Positions 26,897-43,662 of a stretch of 64,000 nucleotides of DNA are shown piece by piece. Where the stretch lies: assembly GCF_011617465.1 (NCBI RefSeq), contig NZ_CP050153.1:1178001-1242000 (forward strand), given 5' to 3'. Source of the stretch: Brevibacterium pigmentatum. Lineage in GTDB: Bacteria; Actinomycetota; Actinomycetes; Actinomycetales; Brevibacteriaceae. A program made the position numbers and the translations under genes. Under the pieces are notes generated by a model. It made no database searches. It saw only the letters and a list, made by a program, of their open reading frames with translations, and was not told the origin of the DNA. Within the stretch, counting starts at the first letter, position 1; each line of letters opens with the position of its first letter.

Positions 26897-27895
26897 ATGA
26901 CGAACTCTTCACAGCCACGCACTGTCTCAGGTATCCAAGCCACCTCCGATTCCCTTCATCTCGGCAACTACATCGGAGCCCTGCAGCAGTTCGTGACTCA
27001 CCAGGAGTCGCACGATGCTTTCTACTTCATCGCGAACATGCACGCGATCACCGTCGAGCAGGACCCGGCCGAATTGCGGGAACGTACCCTGCGCACGGCC
27101 GCGCAGTTCATTGCCGCCGGACTCGACCCGGAGAAGTCGACGATCTTCGTCCAGTCCCAGGTGCCTGCCCATCCGCAGCTGTCCTGGGTTCTCGAATGCA
27201 CCACCTCGATGGGTGAGGCGAGCCGGATGACCCAGTTCAAGGACAAGTCCGCGAAGCAGGAGCATGTGTCCCTGGGACTGCTCACCTACCCGGCGCTGAT
27301 GGCCGCCGACATCCTCCTGTACAACCCGCAGCTCGTTCCCGTCGGCGAGGACCAGCGCCAGCACCTCGAGCTGACCCGCAACCTCGCCGAACGCTTCAAC
27401 TACCGGTTCGGCAAGACATTCACCGTTCCCGAGGCGCAGATCCTCAAAGCGACCGCGAAGATCTACGATCTGCAGAATCCTGGCGCGAAGATGTCGAAGT
27501 CCCAGCCCAGCCCGCAGGGACGTATCGACATCCTCGATGACGCGAAGGCCCTGACGAAGAAGATCAAGTCCGCCGTGACCGACGACGGAACCGAGATCGC
27601 CTTCGACCAGGAAAACAAGCCGGGAGTATCGAACCTGCTGACGATCTATTCCTCCCTGACCTCGCGCTCGGTCGACGATATCGTCGCCGAGTACGAAGGG
27701 AAGATGTACGGTCACCTCAAGGTCGACCTCGCCGAGGTGGCCGTGGAGACACTGACACCCGTGCGGGAGCGCACGGTGGAACTCCTCGAGGACCGGGCTC
27801 AGCTGCAGACGATCCTCGACCGCGGGGCGGAGAAGGCCAGCACTATCGCCGAGGCGACCCTGCGCGAGGTCTATGACAAGATCGGCTTCATCTGA
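26897..27895 (+). CDS. trpS: Tryptophanyl-tRNA synthetase
   Basis: 332 codons, class I synthetase. HIGH-like LHLGNY at 20-25 and KMSKS at 198-202 are present; [19 protein letters not shown] and [31 protein letters not shown] are TrpRS text. The next gene starts two bases after the stop with a GTG and is probably co-transcribed. Confidence 0.97.
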   Translation: MTNSSQPRTVSGIQATSDSLHLGNYIGALQQFVTHQESHDAFYFIANMHAITVEQDPAELRERTLRTAAQFIAAGLDPEKSTIFVQSQVPAHPQLSWVLECTTSMGEASRMTQFKDKSAKQEHVSLGLLTYPALMAADILLYNPQLVPVGEDQRQHLELTRNLAERFNYRFGKTFTVPEAQILKATAKIYDLQNPGAKMSKSQPSPQGRIDILDDAKALTKKIKSAVTDDGTEIAFDQENKPGVSNLLTIYSSLTSRSVDDIVAEYEGKMYGHLKVDLAEVAVETLTPVRERTVELLEDRAQLQTILDRGAEKASTIAEATLREVYDKIGFI

Positions 27896-27897
27896 TC

Positions 27898-28947
27898 GTG
27901 GGGAAGAAGAAACCCGACGAGGGACCGCTCAACCTCACACCGGATATGCTCCACACCGCTGCGCGGGTGGAGGACCGGTTCAACGGCTGGATCCAGAATC
28001 GGGCCACCGACCACGCCTACCAGCGCACCGTCATCGCCTATGACACCTATGGCGGAACCGGCTGGGTGCGGGTGCTCGGGCGACTGGTGCTCACCCCGAA
28101 CGGTCAGCCGGCCGCCGATGTCCACGCGAGCATCCGCGGGTGGAAGTCCTTCGTCAGCGTGCCTCTGCCCAATGACACGGCGTGGGTGCGGGTCAACGAC
28201 GAAGAGCATATGGTCACTGCCGACCGCGGCGGCATCATCGACACCGTGATCCCCGGAGACTTCGAACCGGGGGAGACGGAGATCGAACTGTGGACCGACG
28301 GTTCGCTCGTCGATTCGGCTGCCGTGCGTATCATCGGTGAGGATTCGACCTTCGGCATCATCTCCGATATCGACGATACGGTCATGGTCACGTCGTTGCC
28401 GAGACCCTTCCTCGCCGCGTGGAACACCTTCGTGCTCAGCGAGCACGCACGGTCCCCGGTGGCGGGAATGGCCGTGCTCTATGACCGCATCACATTCATG
28501 CGCCCGGACACTCCGATGGTCTACCTGTCGACGGGAGCGTGGAACTCGGCGCTGACGCTCAAGCGCTTCCTCTCCCGCAATCTCTATCCGATGGGTCCGC
28601 TGCTTCTCACCGACTGGGGGCCGACGACGACCCGGGTATTCCGGTCGGGCAAGGAGCACAAGCGCAATTCGCTGGAACGTCTGGCCAGGGAATTCCCGTG
28701 GATGAAGTGGCTGCTCATCGGCGACGACGGACAGAACGACGAGGAGATCTACGGGGAGTTCGTTGAGAACCACCCGAAGAACGTCGCCGCCGTCGCGATC
28801 CGACAGCTCACCGTCGGTGAGGCCGTGTGGGCCGGTGGACGGTCGAAGCGTCACGGTCGCGGCCAAGGCGTGCCGTGGATCTATGCCCCCGACGGTGCCG
28901 GCCTGGCCTCCCGCCTGACCGAACGGGGAATCATCTCGACCGTCTGA
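27898..28947 (+). CDS. App1-type phosphatidate phosphatase domain protein (DUF2183)
   Basis: 349 codons, GTG start. A beta-rich N-terminal part (residues 40-150) is followed by the HAD-like catalytic domain with DIDDT at 157-161 (DxDxT nucleophile motif), YLSTGAWNSALTLKRFLSR, TDWGPTTTRVFRSGKEHKRNSLERLAREFPWMKWLLIGDDGQNDEEIY. It resembles yeast App1, which dephosphorylates phosphatidic acid. Bacterial substrate unknown. It follows trpS by two bases. Confidence 0.85.
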   Translation: MGKKKPDEGPLNLTPDMLHTAARVEDRFNGWIQNRATDHAYQRTVIAYDTYGGTGWVRVLGRLVLTPNGQPAADVHASIRGWKSFVSVPLPNDTAWVRVNDEEHMVTADRGGIIDTVIPGDFEPGETEIELWTDGSLVDSAAVRIIGEDSTFGIISDIDDTVMVTSLPRPFLAAWNTFVLSEHARSPVAGMAVLYDRITFMRPDTPMVYLSTGAWNSALTLKRFLSRNLYPMGPLLLTDWGPTTTRVFRSGKEHKRNSLERLAREFPWMKWLLIGDDGQNDEEIYGEFVENHPKNVAAVAIRQLTVGEAVWAGGRSKRHGRGQGVPWIYAPDGAGLASRLTERGIISTV

Positions 28948-28961
28948 ACAGAACCTCACTA

Positions 28962-29017
28962 CTACCTGACGGCGGCCCAGCAACCTCGCGCGAGGTTGCT
29001 GGACCGCCGTCAGGTAG
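28962..29017. repeat. Palindromic element, copy 2
   Basis: 56-bp palindrome equal to copy 1 at 22468-22523 except for one base (GGACCGCC in place of GGGCCGCC). It lies between the convergent App1-type and nitronate monooxygenase genes. GCAATTG follows, shared with copy 3. Confidence 0.9.
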
Positions 29018-29056
29018 CAATTGGGGCTGAGGTGGTCTTTGAGGCGCTCGGTCGGA

Positions 29057-30028
29057 TCAGCGCAGCTGTGCGAGCAGCTGCTGCTTCGCCTCATCGAACT
29101 GAGCGGCGAAGGTCTCGACGAGCTCAGCGGTCGTCCGCTGCTGTCCGAGCGCGCCGATGCCTTGGCCCGAGCCCCAGATGTCACGCCATGCTTTTGCATC
29201 CGAGTTCGGGTCGGAAGCGAAGTTCATCTTCGAAGGATCCGACTCCGGCAGATTGTCCGGGTCGAGGCCCGAGGCTTCGATGGATCCGCGCAGGTAGTTG
29301 CCCTTCACCCCGGTGAAGTAGTTCGAGTACACGACGTCATCGGCGCCGGACTCGACGACCATCTTCCGGTAGTCCTCGACGACATTCGCCTCGGGCGTCG
29401 ACAGGAAGGCCGAGCCGACGTAGGCGAGATCGGCGCCGGCGGCCAGGGCCGCGAGGATCGAGCGGCCGTGGGCGATGGCGCCCGAGAGCAGCAGGGGGCC
29501 GCCGAACCAGGAGCGGATCTCCTGGACCAGAGCGAACGGAGACTGTGCCCCGGCATGCCCGCCGGCACCGGCGGCCACGGCGATGACGCCGTCGGCGCCC
29601 TTTTCGATGGCCTTGTTAGCGAAGCGGTTGTTGATGACGTCGTGGAGGACGATGCCGCCGTAGGAATGGACGGCTTCGTTGACCTCTTCACGGGCACCGA
29701 GCGAGGTGATCACGATCGGCACCTGGTGGCGGACCACCTCGGCGAGGTCCTCCTCGAGGCGATTGTTCGAACGGTGGACGATGAAGTTGACCGCGTACGG
29801 AGCGGCAGGCTGCTCCGGATTCGCCGCGGTGTGGGCGGCATTCGATTCGGAGATCTCATCGAGCCAGTCGGTCAGCTGCGAAGCCGGACGGGCGTTGAGA
29901 GTGGGGAACGATCCGACGATTCCCGCCTGGCACTGAGCCTTGACCAGTTCGGGCCCTGAGGCGATGAACATGGGGGAGCCGACGACGGGCAGACGGAGTT
30001 GGGAGCGCAGATCGGTGAAGGTTGTCAC
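29057..30028 (-). CDS. Nitronate monooxygenase-like flavoprotein
   Basis: 323 codons from a GTG at 30028 with AAGGAGG four bases upstream; an ATG nine codons earlier lies ahead of that site and is less likely. TIM-barrel NMO/2-nitropropane dioxygenase family: LPVVGSPMFIASGPELVKAQC, ADGVIAVAAGAGGHAG (FMN phosphate and catalytic area), GGPLLLSGAIAHGRSILAALAAGADLAYVGSAFL. Oxidises alkyl nitronates such as propionate-3-nitronate, or acts as an enoyl-ACP-type reductase in some relatives. Confidence 0.88.
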   Translation of the reverse strand: MTTFTDLRSQLRLPVVGSPMFIASGPELVKAQCQAGIVGSFPTLNARPASQLTDWLDEISESNAAHTAANPEQPAAPYAVNFIVHRSNNRLEEDLAEVVRHQVPIVITSLGAREEVNEAVHSYGGIVLHDVINNRFANKAIEKGADGVIAVAAGAGGHAGAQSPFALVQEIRSWFGGPLLLSGAIAHGRSILAALAAGADLAYVGSAFLSTPEANVVEDYRKMVVESGADDVVYSNYFTGVKGNYLRGSIEASGLDPDNLPESDPSKMNFASDPNSDAKAWRDIWGSGQGIGALGQQRTTAELVETFAAQFDEAKQQLLAQLR

Positions 30029-30224
30029 GGTGCCTCCTTGCGAAGATTCATGCATACGCCCACTCTAACCGAACGATTGTTAAATGCGATACACAACACA
30101 TTATCGCTCGTGATCTTCGGCTCGGAATCTCCGGCAGCAGACACGACAGCGGCGCGGCCTCCGCAATGAAGACCGCGCCGCTGTGCTCGCGTTCGCTCGA
30201 GGCCCGAGCGGCCCCTGCCGGAAC

Positions 30225-31001
30225 TCAGGAATCCGTGAAGTTCGGGTCCCGCTTCTCGACAAAGGCGGCCATGCCCTCGGACTGATCATTCGTGGCCAGC
30301 GAGGAGTGGAAGAGGCGACGCTCGTAGCGCAGGCCCTGTTCGAGGGTCGTCTCGAATGCGGTGTTCACCGCTTCCTTGACCATCGCCGAGGCGATCCGGG
30401 ACTTGCTCGCGATCGTCTGGGCGATCTCGTTGGCCGTCTCCAGCAGTGCTTCAGGCTCGACGACGCGAGCGACGAGTCCGGAGCGTTCGGCCTCCTCGGC
30501 GCCCATCATCCGGCCGGTCAGGCACATGTCCATGGCCTTGGCCTTGCCGACGGCGCGGGTCAGGCGCTGGGATCCGCCCATGCCCGGGAGCACACCGAGG
30601 TTGATCTCGGGCTGTCCGAACTTCGCCTTCGTCGACGCGATGAGGATGTCGCCCATCATCGCCAGTTCGCAGCCGCCGCCCAGGGCGTAGCCGCCGACAG
30701 CCGTGATGACCGGCTTGCGCACATCGGTCAGCCGGGTCCACCCGGCGAACCAGTCGGCCTTATACGCGGTCGAGAAGTCGAGGCTCGACATCTCCTTGAT
30801 ATCGGCGCCGGCGGCGAAGGCCTTCTCGCTGCCGGTGATGACGATCGCCTTGACCGAATCATCGGCGTCGTAGGCGGTCGCGGCATCGGTGATGTCGGTG
30901 AGCACCTGCAGATTCAGCGCATTGAGCGCCTTCGGCCGGTTGATCGTGATGGTGGCGACACCGTCGGTGACGTCGGTGAGGATGGTTTCGAATTCGCTCA
31001 T
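30225..31001 (-). CDS. Enoyl-CoA hydratase
   Basis: 258 codons from [14 protein letters not shown]; overlaps the upstream stop as ATGA. Crotonase motifs: [11 protein letters not shown] (oxyanion), [21 protein letters not shown] and [29 protein letters not shown] with both catalytic glutamates. Hydrates methacrylyl-CoA or short enoyl-CoAs. Third gene of the acyl-CoA dehydrogenase operon, consistent with valine breakdown. Confidence 0.92.
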   Translation of the reverse strand: MSEFETILTDVTDGVATITINRPKALNALNLQVLTDITDAATAYDADDSVKAIVITGSEKAFAAGADIKEMSSLDFSTAYKADWFAGWTRLTDVRKPVITAVGGYALGGGCELAMMGDILIASTKAKFGQPEINLGVLPGMGGSQRLTRAVGKAKAMDMCLTGRMMGAEEAERSGLVARVVEPEALLETANEIAQTIASKSRIASAMVKEAVNTAFETTLEQGLRYERRLFHSSLATNDQSEGMAAFVEKRDPNFTDS

Positions 31002-32053
31002 GAGAACACCTTGTCTTCCTGGTCGGTAGTGAGGATCGAGTGGACCTGCTCGTCGCTGACCTCGGCCAGCGAGGCGGGATTCCACTGCGGGTTGCGGTCC
31101 TTGTCGATGACCTGCGCGCGGATGCCTTCCTTGAGGTCCGGCAGCCCGGTGAGGGCCACGGCCACGCGGTAGTCCTGTTCGAGGACCTCGGCCAGCGTCA
31201 TCTTCTCAGCATTGCGGATCGCGGCCAAGGTCACCTTCACCGAGGTCGGAGCCTTCGTGCGGATGAGCTCCGCGGTGGCCTGGGCGTCGGGGTTCTCGTG
31301 CGCGGCGAGAGCCGCGACGATGGCCTCGGCGTCGTCGCCGACGTAGCAGGCGTTGATCCAGTCGGCCGCCTCGGCGAGATCATCGGCAGGCGCCTCCCCG
31401 GCGTAGTTGCCGAGAACGGATTCGAGGTCCTGGCCGGCGGTGAGGTCGGCGATGAGGTCGGGGATCTGCGCATCGGGGACGAAGTAGTCGGCGAGCCCGA
31501 GACTGATTGCGGTGCCGGCTCCGACGGGCTGTCCGGTCAGTGCGAGGTGTGTGCCGAACTCTCCGGGACTGTTGGCCAGCAGGTGCGTGCCGCCGACGTC
31601 GGGGAAGAGTCCGATTCCTGTCTCCGGCATCCCGACCTTCGTGGAATCGGTGACGATGCGGTGCGATCCGTGGCCGGAGATGCCGACTCCGCCGCCCATC
31701 GTGATGCCGTTCATGATGACGACGTAGGGCTTGGGGAACTCGGAGATCGCGTGGTTCATCTTGTATTCGCGATTCCAGAACTTCGCGTTCTCGTCGCTGC
31801 CGGCCACGATGTCGTTGTACACGGCCTTGATGTCGCCGCCAGCGCACAGTCCGCGTTCCCCGCGACCGGTGACGAGGACGATTTTGACCGCGTCATCGTC
31901 ACGCCACGCGTTGAGAGCGTCATCGATGGCACCCACCATGTCCTGGCTGAGCGCATTGATCAGTTTCGGTTTGTTGAGTTCGATCCGGCCCACCCCGTTG
32001 GTGACCGAGGCGATGACGGAGTCATCCGCCTGCTTCGTCGAAGGTTCTGTCAT
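30998..32053 (-). CDS. 3-hydroxyisobutyryl-CoA hydrolase-like crotonase
   Basis: 351 codons, longer than ordinary hydratases as in the HIBCH subgroup. [65 protein letters not shown] and a C-terminal [34 protein letters not shown] are the HIBCH patterns. Converts 3-hydroxyisobutyryl-CoA to the free acid in valine catabolism. Lies directly after the acyl-CoA dehydrogenase and overlaps the hydratase. Confidence 0.88.
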   Translation of the reverse strand: MTEPSTKQADDSVIASVTNGVGRIELNKPKLINALSQDMVGAIDDALNAWRDDDAVKIVLVTGRGERGLCAGGDIKAVYNDIVAGSDENAKFWNREYKMNHAISEFPKPYVVIMNGITMGGGVGISGHGSHRIVTDSTKVGMPETGIGLFPDVGGTHLLANSPGEFGTHLALTGQPVGAGTAISLGLADYFVPDAQIPDLIADLTAGQDLESVLGNYAGEAPADDLAEAADWINACYVGDDAEAIVAALAAHENPDAQATAELIRTKAPTSVKVTLAAIRNAEKMTLAEVLEQDYRVAVALTGLPDLKEGIRAQVIDKDRNPQWNPASLAEVSDEQVHSILTTDQEDKVFS

Positions 32054-32054
32054 A

Positions 32055-33221
32055 TCAGCCCACTCCTGTGCTCTTGCGCGAGATGATCACGCGCATGATT
32101 TCGTTGGTGCCTTCCAGAATCTGGTGGACTCGCAGGTCACGCACCAGCTTCTCAATTCCATACTCTGTCAGATAGCCGTAGCCGCCGTGCAACTGGAGTG
32201 CCTTGTTTGCGACCGCGAAGCCGGTGTCAGTGGCCTTGAGCTTGGCCATGGCCGAGAGCAGAGAGGTGTTCGGATCGCCTGCGTCGTAGGCACCTGCTGC
32301 CCGCCACAGCAGGGAGCGGGCGCCTTCGAGATCGGCCTGCATCTGCGCGACTTCGAAGCGCAGAGCCTGGAAACCGGAGAGATCCGTGCCGAACGCCTGA
32401 CGCTCACCCATATAGGAAATGGCCTTCTCCAGAGCGGCCTGCCCGCCGCCGAGCGAGCAGGCCCCGATGTTGAGCCGTCCGCCGTCGAGTCCGGACATTG
32501 CGATCTTGAAACCCTGGCCAGGGGCGCCGAGCAGGTTCTCCTTGGGAACACGCACGTTCTCCATGATCACCTGTCGGGTCGGCTGGGCCCGCCAGCCCAT
32601 CTTCTGCTCATTGGGGCCGAAGCTCAGTCCCTCCATGCCCTTTTCGAGGATGAACGCGGAGATTCCGCGCGCTCCGTCCTGGCCGGTGCGAGCCATGACG
32701 AGGTAGGTGTCCGTGGTGCCGGCACCGGAGATGAACTGTTTGACTCCGTTGAGCACATAGTGGTCGCCGTCCTCGCGGGCCGAGGTGCGCAGGGCGGCCG
32801 CATCGGAGCCGGCATTGGGCTCGGTCAGGCAGTAGCTGCCGAGGTGCTCCATGGAGACGAGCTTCTCGAGGTACTTGGACTTCTGCTCGTCGTTGCCGAA
32901 CTTGTCGATCATCCACGCGACCATATTGTGGATCGAGATATAGGCAGCGACGGAGGGGCATCCGGTCGACATCGCCTCGAAGATGAGCGCCGCATCCATC
33001 CGGCCCATTCCGGTTCCGCCGGCTTCTTCGCTGACGTAGATGCCGCCCATTCCGAGCTCGGCGGACTTCCTGATGACATCGACGGGGAAGAAGTGCTCAG
33101 CGTCCCATTCGAGAGCATGCGGGGCGACTTCGGTATCGGCGAACTCGCGCACCATCCCGGCGACGGTCTGCTGTTCGTCGGTGAGACCGAAAGGTAGGGC
33201 AGCGGCTGTACTGCGGGACAT
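32055..33221 (-). CDS. Acyl-CoA dehydrogenase, isobutyryl-CoA type
   Basis: 388 codons from MSRSTAAALPFGL with GGAGG upstream. Family text includes SYCLTEPNAGSDAAALRTSA, FISGAGTTDTYLVMARTG, QALRFEVAQMQADLEGAR and QLHGGYGYLTEYGIEKLVRDLRVHQILEGTNEI with the active-site Glu. FAD enzyme. With the two crotonase genes after it, it covers isobutyryl-CoA to 3-hydroxyisobutyrate; the mmsA/mmsB steps are not in the window. Confidence 0.9.
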   Translation of the reverse strand: MSRSTAAALPFGLTDEQQTVAGMVREFADTEVAPHALEWDAEHFFPVDVIRKSAELGMGGIYVSEEAGGTGMGRMDAALIFEAMSTGCPSVAAYISIHNMVAWMIDKFGNDEQKSKYLEKLVSMEHLGSYCLTEPNAGSDAAALRTSAREDGDHYVLNGVKQFISGAGTTDTYLVMARTGQDGARGISAFILEKGMEGLSFGPNEQKMGWRAQPTRQVIMENVRVPKENLLGAPGQGFKIAMSGLDGGRLNIGACSLGGGQAALEKAISYMGERQAFGTDLSGFQALRFEVAQMQADLEGARSLLWRAAGAYDAGDPNTSLLSAMAKLKATDTGFAVANKALQLHGGYGYLTEYGIEKLVRDLRVHQILEGTNEIMRVIISRKSTGVG

Positions 33222-33342
33222 GATTCCTCCAAGAATCGGACGCGTATTCGGTGATCGACACCACGATACGTCCATATTACTTGGACATCCAACTAATTTA
33301 TCGCCGAGGCGGCCCGACCGTCGGTTCCATCAGCGGGTTCGG

Positions 33343-33858
33343 TCAGCTGCCGGCTTCGAGGCCCGAGCGCAGCTTTTCGAGGTGGGGGAGCAGGGAATCG
33401 AGGTCGATCTCGGCGAAATCGGGGGAGGAGAAGACCTCGGCGTTGAGGGCCGTCGTCGCCTGAGCGGCGAGCGAACGACCGGCGTCGGTGAGGTCGATGA
33501 GCGTCGTGCGGCGATCATCGGGGTGACTGCGTCTGGCGACGAGTCCGGCCTTTTCGAGGCGGTCGACTGAATTGGTCGTCGAAGTCGCATGCACCTGCAG
33601 GCGGGCGGAGATCTTCGACATCGGCAGGGTTCCGGCCCTGGTGAACGACAGCAGGGTGAGGACCTCGTAGCGCGAGAAGGTCAGTTCGAAGGGTTTGAGG
33701 GCGGCGTCGACTCGGGCGAGGAACAGCTGGTGGATTCGCATCACCGAGATCACTGTCGTCATTCCGTCGGCTGCGTCATCCCACCCATGGGCCAGCCATT
33801 GCCGTCGGGACTCTTCGATCGGGTCGAAGCCCGGGACTGTATTCTCTTCTGCCGCCAT
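33343..33858 (-). CDS. MarR-family transcriptional regulator
   Basis: 171 codons from MAAEENTVPGFDP. Winged helix with LTFSRYEVLTLLSFTRAGTLPMSKISARLQVHATSTTNSVDRLEKAGLVARRSHPDDRRTTLIDLT is the MarR signature. It lies 121 bp upstream of the acyl-CoA dehydrogenase on the same strand and could regulate that operon. Divergent from the SRAP gene with only 34 bp between the starts. Confidence 0.9.
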   Translation of the reverse strand: MAAEENTVPGFDPIEESRRQWLAHGWDDAADGMTTVISVMRIHQLFLARVDAALKPFELTFSRYEVLTLLSFTRAGTLPMSKISARLQVHATSTTNSVDRLEKAGLVARRSHPDDRRTTLIDLTDAGRSLAAQATTALNAEVFSSPDFAEIDLDSLLPHLEKLRSGLEAGS

Positions 33859-33865
33859 TGTCGAC

Positions 33866-33871
33866 AGTGTA
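33866..33871 (-). promoter_or_regulatory. -10 element of leaderless marR promoter
   Basis: On the minus strand TACACT lies seven bases before ATG 33858, no ribosome-binding site. The divergent SRAP promoter must overlap this short gap. Confidence 0.55.
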
Positions 33872-33892
33872 GTGAAGTGAGAAGATGGGCGC

Positions 33893-34585
33893 ATGTGCGG
33901 CCGACTCAATATGTCTCTCGATCCGGCGGATCTCGCCGATGAGCTGCGGCTGGACGTCGTCTCCTATGACTTTGCGCCGCGCTTCAATGTGCCCCCGGGG
34001 TCGTTCGTGCCGATCGTCGTCGAGCGGCTCGACGAGGATGGCCAGCTGCATCGCCGTCTCGAAACCGCCTCCTGGGGATTGGTTCCGGCATGGGCGAAAG
34101 ATCCGAAGATCGGGTTCAAAGCATTCAATGCACGTTCGGAGACCGTGCTCGAGAAGCCGATGTTCCGGCAGGCCATCAAGCGTCGTCGCTGTGCCCTGCC
34201 GATCCCGGGCTACTACGAGTGGGAGAACACAGAGGACGGCAAGCAGCCGTGGATGATGACCGCCGCCGGCGAGGACCCGCTCTTCATGGCCGGTCTCTTC
34301 GAATTCTGGAAGCAGCCGGACAAGACCTGGCTGGTCTCCACGACGATACTGACCATGGAATCGGCGGGACACCTCAGCGATGTCCACCACCGCATGCCCG
34401 TGTTTCTCGGCCGCGACCAGATCAGTGACTGGATCGATCCGGGAGTGCTGACGAACGATGTGCCGAATCTGCTGGCAGCGACTCTCGGCCAAGTCGACCC
34501 CGCGAGTGTTACGCGACACAAGGTCGGCAAAGCGGTGGGCAACGTCCGCAACGATTCTCCTGAGCTCGCCGAACCCGTGGCGTAG
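33893..34585 (+). CDS. SRAP-domain protein (YedK/HMCES-like)
   Basis: 230 codons. The catalytic Cys2 directly after Met, FNARSE at 78-83 (Asn79), YYEWE near 109 and HHRMP near 165 are the SRAP residues. YedK/HMCES crosslinks to abasic sites in single-stranded DNA through Cys2 and shields them. Adjacent rrn operon is probably coincidental. Confidence 0.93.
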   Translation: MCGRLNMSLDPADLADELRLDVVSYDFAPRFNVPPGSFVPIVVERLDEDGQLHRRLETASWGLVPAWAKDPKIGFKAFNARSETVLEKPMFRQAIKRRRCALPIPGYYEWENTEDGKQPWMMTAAGEDPLFMAGLFEFWKQPDKTWLVSTTILTMESAGHLSDVHHRMPVFLGRDQISDWIDPGVLTNDVPNLLAATLGQVDPASVTRHKVGKAVGNVRNDSPELAEPVA

Positions 34586-34776
34586 ATCTCTCTGCGTTTG
34601 ACGGGAGCGATTACGCGGCTCGGCTCGGATCGTTGCGCTGAGAAATCTACTTCTACCAGGCTCAGGGCTGCCCCGGAAGGAGCGGAGCGGTCTGATCTCG
34701 AAGCGGTTCTAATGAGGATCTCGCCCGAGATCTCGGGGTTCTGACGAACGGGGGAGAGGGTGCAGGCGGAGCGATT

Positions 34777-34805
34777 TTGCAGCCGGGGGCAGATGTGTGT
34801 ATTGT
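34777..34805 (+). promoter_or_regulatory. rRNA operon promoter candidate P1
   Basis: TTGCAG (34777-34782) and TATTGT (34800-34805) are separated by exactly 17 bases in the gene-free leader of the rRNA operon. Confidence 0.55.
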
Positions 34806-34887
34806 TGTCCAGGTTGCCAGGCCGCAAGGAACGGCAACAGTCGCTCTGATCGGGAACGATGCGGGCAAATTGAAGGTGAACTTCGAG

Positions 34888-34916
34888 TTGCACGGATCAG
34901 AACAACCATGTAGAGT
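34888..34916 (+). promoter_or_regulatory. rRNA operon promoter candidate P2
   Basis: TTGCAC (34888-34893) and TAGAGT (34911-34916), spacing 17. Best promoter match in the 676-bp region 34586-35261, where no gene is seen. Confidence 0.65.
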
Positions 34917-35020
34917 AGACATCCGCTGGCACAGCGAGTCGCAAGACGAGAAGTGCACACAATGAAACTGATACCCCCAGTGAACACGCTCGTTTTTCGG
35001 GTGGTGGTGATGGGTGTGTG

Positions 35021-35055
35021 TTTGTGGTTTGAGAATCCAATAGCGTGTTTGTTTG
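35021..35055 (+). promoter_or_regulatory. rRNA leader antitermination/processing box
   Basis: TGGTTTGAGAATCCAATAGCG recurs as TGGTTTGAGAATCGTATAG at 37061 in the 16S-23S spacer. Such leader/spacer repeats are standard in actinobacterial rrn operons and serve antitermination and RNase III processing. Confidence 0.6.
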
Positions 35056-35261
35056 AACAAGTTGTGATGCCAGAACATTTATTATTTCTGGTAAGACAAT
35101 CACCTGATCGAACAGTATTTCACTCCTGGTGGGTGGTTCTTCGCCGAACCGCCAACCGTTTTGTGGGGTGAGTGTGTTTGGTCGGGATATTTTTTGATGA
35201 GCCGGTCTGTCACCCCGTGACGATCGGCTGTCTTGCCGGGATTCATTCGTAACATAATTTT

Positions 35262-40322
<5,061 letters not shown>

Positions 40323-40499
40323 TTTTCATGGGGTTGGTGTGTGCGAGAAAGTGTTTTGCTCGCTGGCTAGGTTTTTAGTGATGGCTTGATTGTTCGCCCT
40401 GATGGGGTGGGCATGTTGCATGTTTGGTGTTCGCGTTCGCTGTGCGGTTCTTGGACCACTACCACCCAAACGTTGTTTGGGTGTGGTGGTTTGTTGGTT

Positions 40500-40619
40500 T
40501 TGCGGTGGTGATAGTGGTGGGGAAACGCCCGGTTAACCGTTCCGATCCCGGTAGCTAAGCCCATTCGCGCTGATGGTACTGCAACTTGGTGGTTGTGGGA
40601 GAGTAAGTGACTGCCGCAA
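40500..40619 (+). rRNA. rrf: 5S ribosomal RNA
   Basis: About 120 bases. Terminal stem TTGCGG/CCGCAA closes it; CCGATCCCGGTAGCTAAGCCC is the conserved internal segment. It follows the 23S by about 177 bases without an intervening tRNA. Confidence 0.94.
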
Positions 40620-40630
40620 TATTTTTTGGG

Positions 40631-40674
40631 GTGATGGCCTCGTTCGATCCTTTTGGGTTGGGCGGGGCCATCAC
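40631..40674 (+). terminator. Probable rRNA operon terminator
   Basis: A T-run follows the 5S directly, then a nine-base-pair stem GTGATGGCC/GGCCATCAC with a 26-base loop. A further hairpin lies at 40689. Confidence 0.45.
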
Positions 40675-40692
40675 TGTATTCACCGGTTATTG

Positions 40693-42879
<2,187 letters not shown>

Positions 42880-42958
42880 TCGACTGATCCATCCACGGTC
42901 GGCAGACCGGCCGGACCCTGCGTAGCAGCCCAAGGCTGACAACCAGGACCACGCGGCA

Positions 42959-43019
42959 GAGGCCCTGCTCCGAACGATTGAGCTTCCAAGAGAAGCACAA
43001 CGGTCCGGAGCAGGGCCTC
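42959..43019 (+). terminator. Terminator after gdhA
   Basis: 14-bp perfect stem GAGGCCCTGCTCCG/CGGAGCAGGGCCTC with a long 33-base loop, 79 bases past the gdhA stop. Confidence 0.6.
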
Positions 43020-43115
43020 AGCCGTACCCGTAGGGCGCTGGCGAACCGGGTGGCCCCATCTTTGACGGCCAGCCTGGGCCTCACTGGAAGGACTTGTTTG
43101 AGCCCGTCGGCTCGG

Positions 43116-43640
43116 TCAGCGCTTGCCGATGGTCCCGTAGCCCTTGCGCCAGCGCAGCAGGGGACGGCTCGTTCCCGCATCGGCGCCGGCGCCCATGGAC
43201 ACCACCTCACCGACCACGATGTTGTGAGTCGCGACTTCGAGGATCTCGGTGAGTTCGAGCTCGAACCAGGCGATGGCCTCAGTGAGCACCGGTTGTCCTG
43301 CCTGCGGGGCCGGAAACGTGTCGATGCCCTTGAGTGATCCGTACAAAGGTTGACCCGAAGCGCCGAGTCGTTCGGAGATGTCGCGCTGATCGGAGTTGAG
43401 CAGCGAGATTGCAAAATGAGAGCTCGTCTCCAGGGTCTCCATCATCCGTGAGCCTGAATACACGCTGACCGCCATCGTCGGGGGATCGTACGACACGTCG
43501 AGAAACGAATCGACGGTGATCGCATGCAGCGTATTGCCCCGGGTAGCGGAGACTACGGCGACGGCCGCGGCGATGTTATCGCTGAGCTCGCGGTAGCGTT
43601 CTGTGAGGGAATCGTCGTAGGGCTGGTCCATGACTCCCAT
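43116..43640 (-). CDS. Flavin reductase-like domain protein
   Basis: 174 codons. FMN-binding split-barrel: AVAVVSATRGNTLHAITVDSFLDVSYDPPTMAVSVYSGSRMMETLETSSHFAISLL and GKGYGTIGKR-like end. Such proteins supply reduced flavin to two-component monooxygenases. No partner oxygenase lies nearby. Start at ATG 43640 has a TAGTTC -10 six bases upstream; an alternative ATG is three codons further in. Confidence 0.85.
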   Translation of the reverse strand: MGVMDQPYDDSLTERYRELSDNIAAAVAVVSATRGNTLHAITVDSFLDVSYDPPTMAVSVYSGSRMMETLETSSHFAISLLNSDQRDISERLGASGQPLYGSLKGIDTFPAPQAGQPVLTEAIAWFELELTEILEVATHNIVVGEVVSMGAGADAGTSRPLLRWRKGYGTIGKR

Positions 43641-43646
43641 TCTAGG

Positions 43647-43656
43647 GAACTACAAT
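43647..43656. promoter_or_regulatory. Overlapping divergent -10 elements
   Basis: Minus-strand TAGTTC (43652-43647) lies six bases from ATG 43640, plus-strand TACAAT (43651-43656) six bases from ATG 43663. The two boxes share bases 43651-43652. Confidence 0.6.
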
Positions 43657-43662
43657 GGGGCC

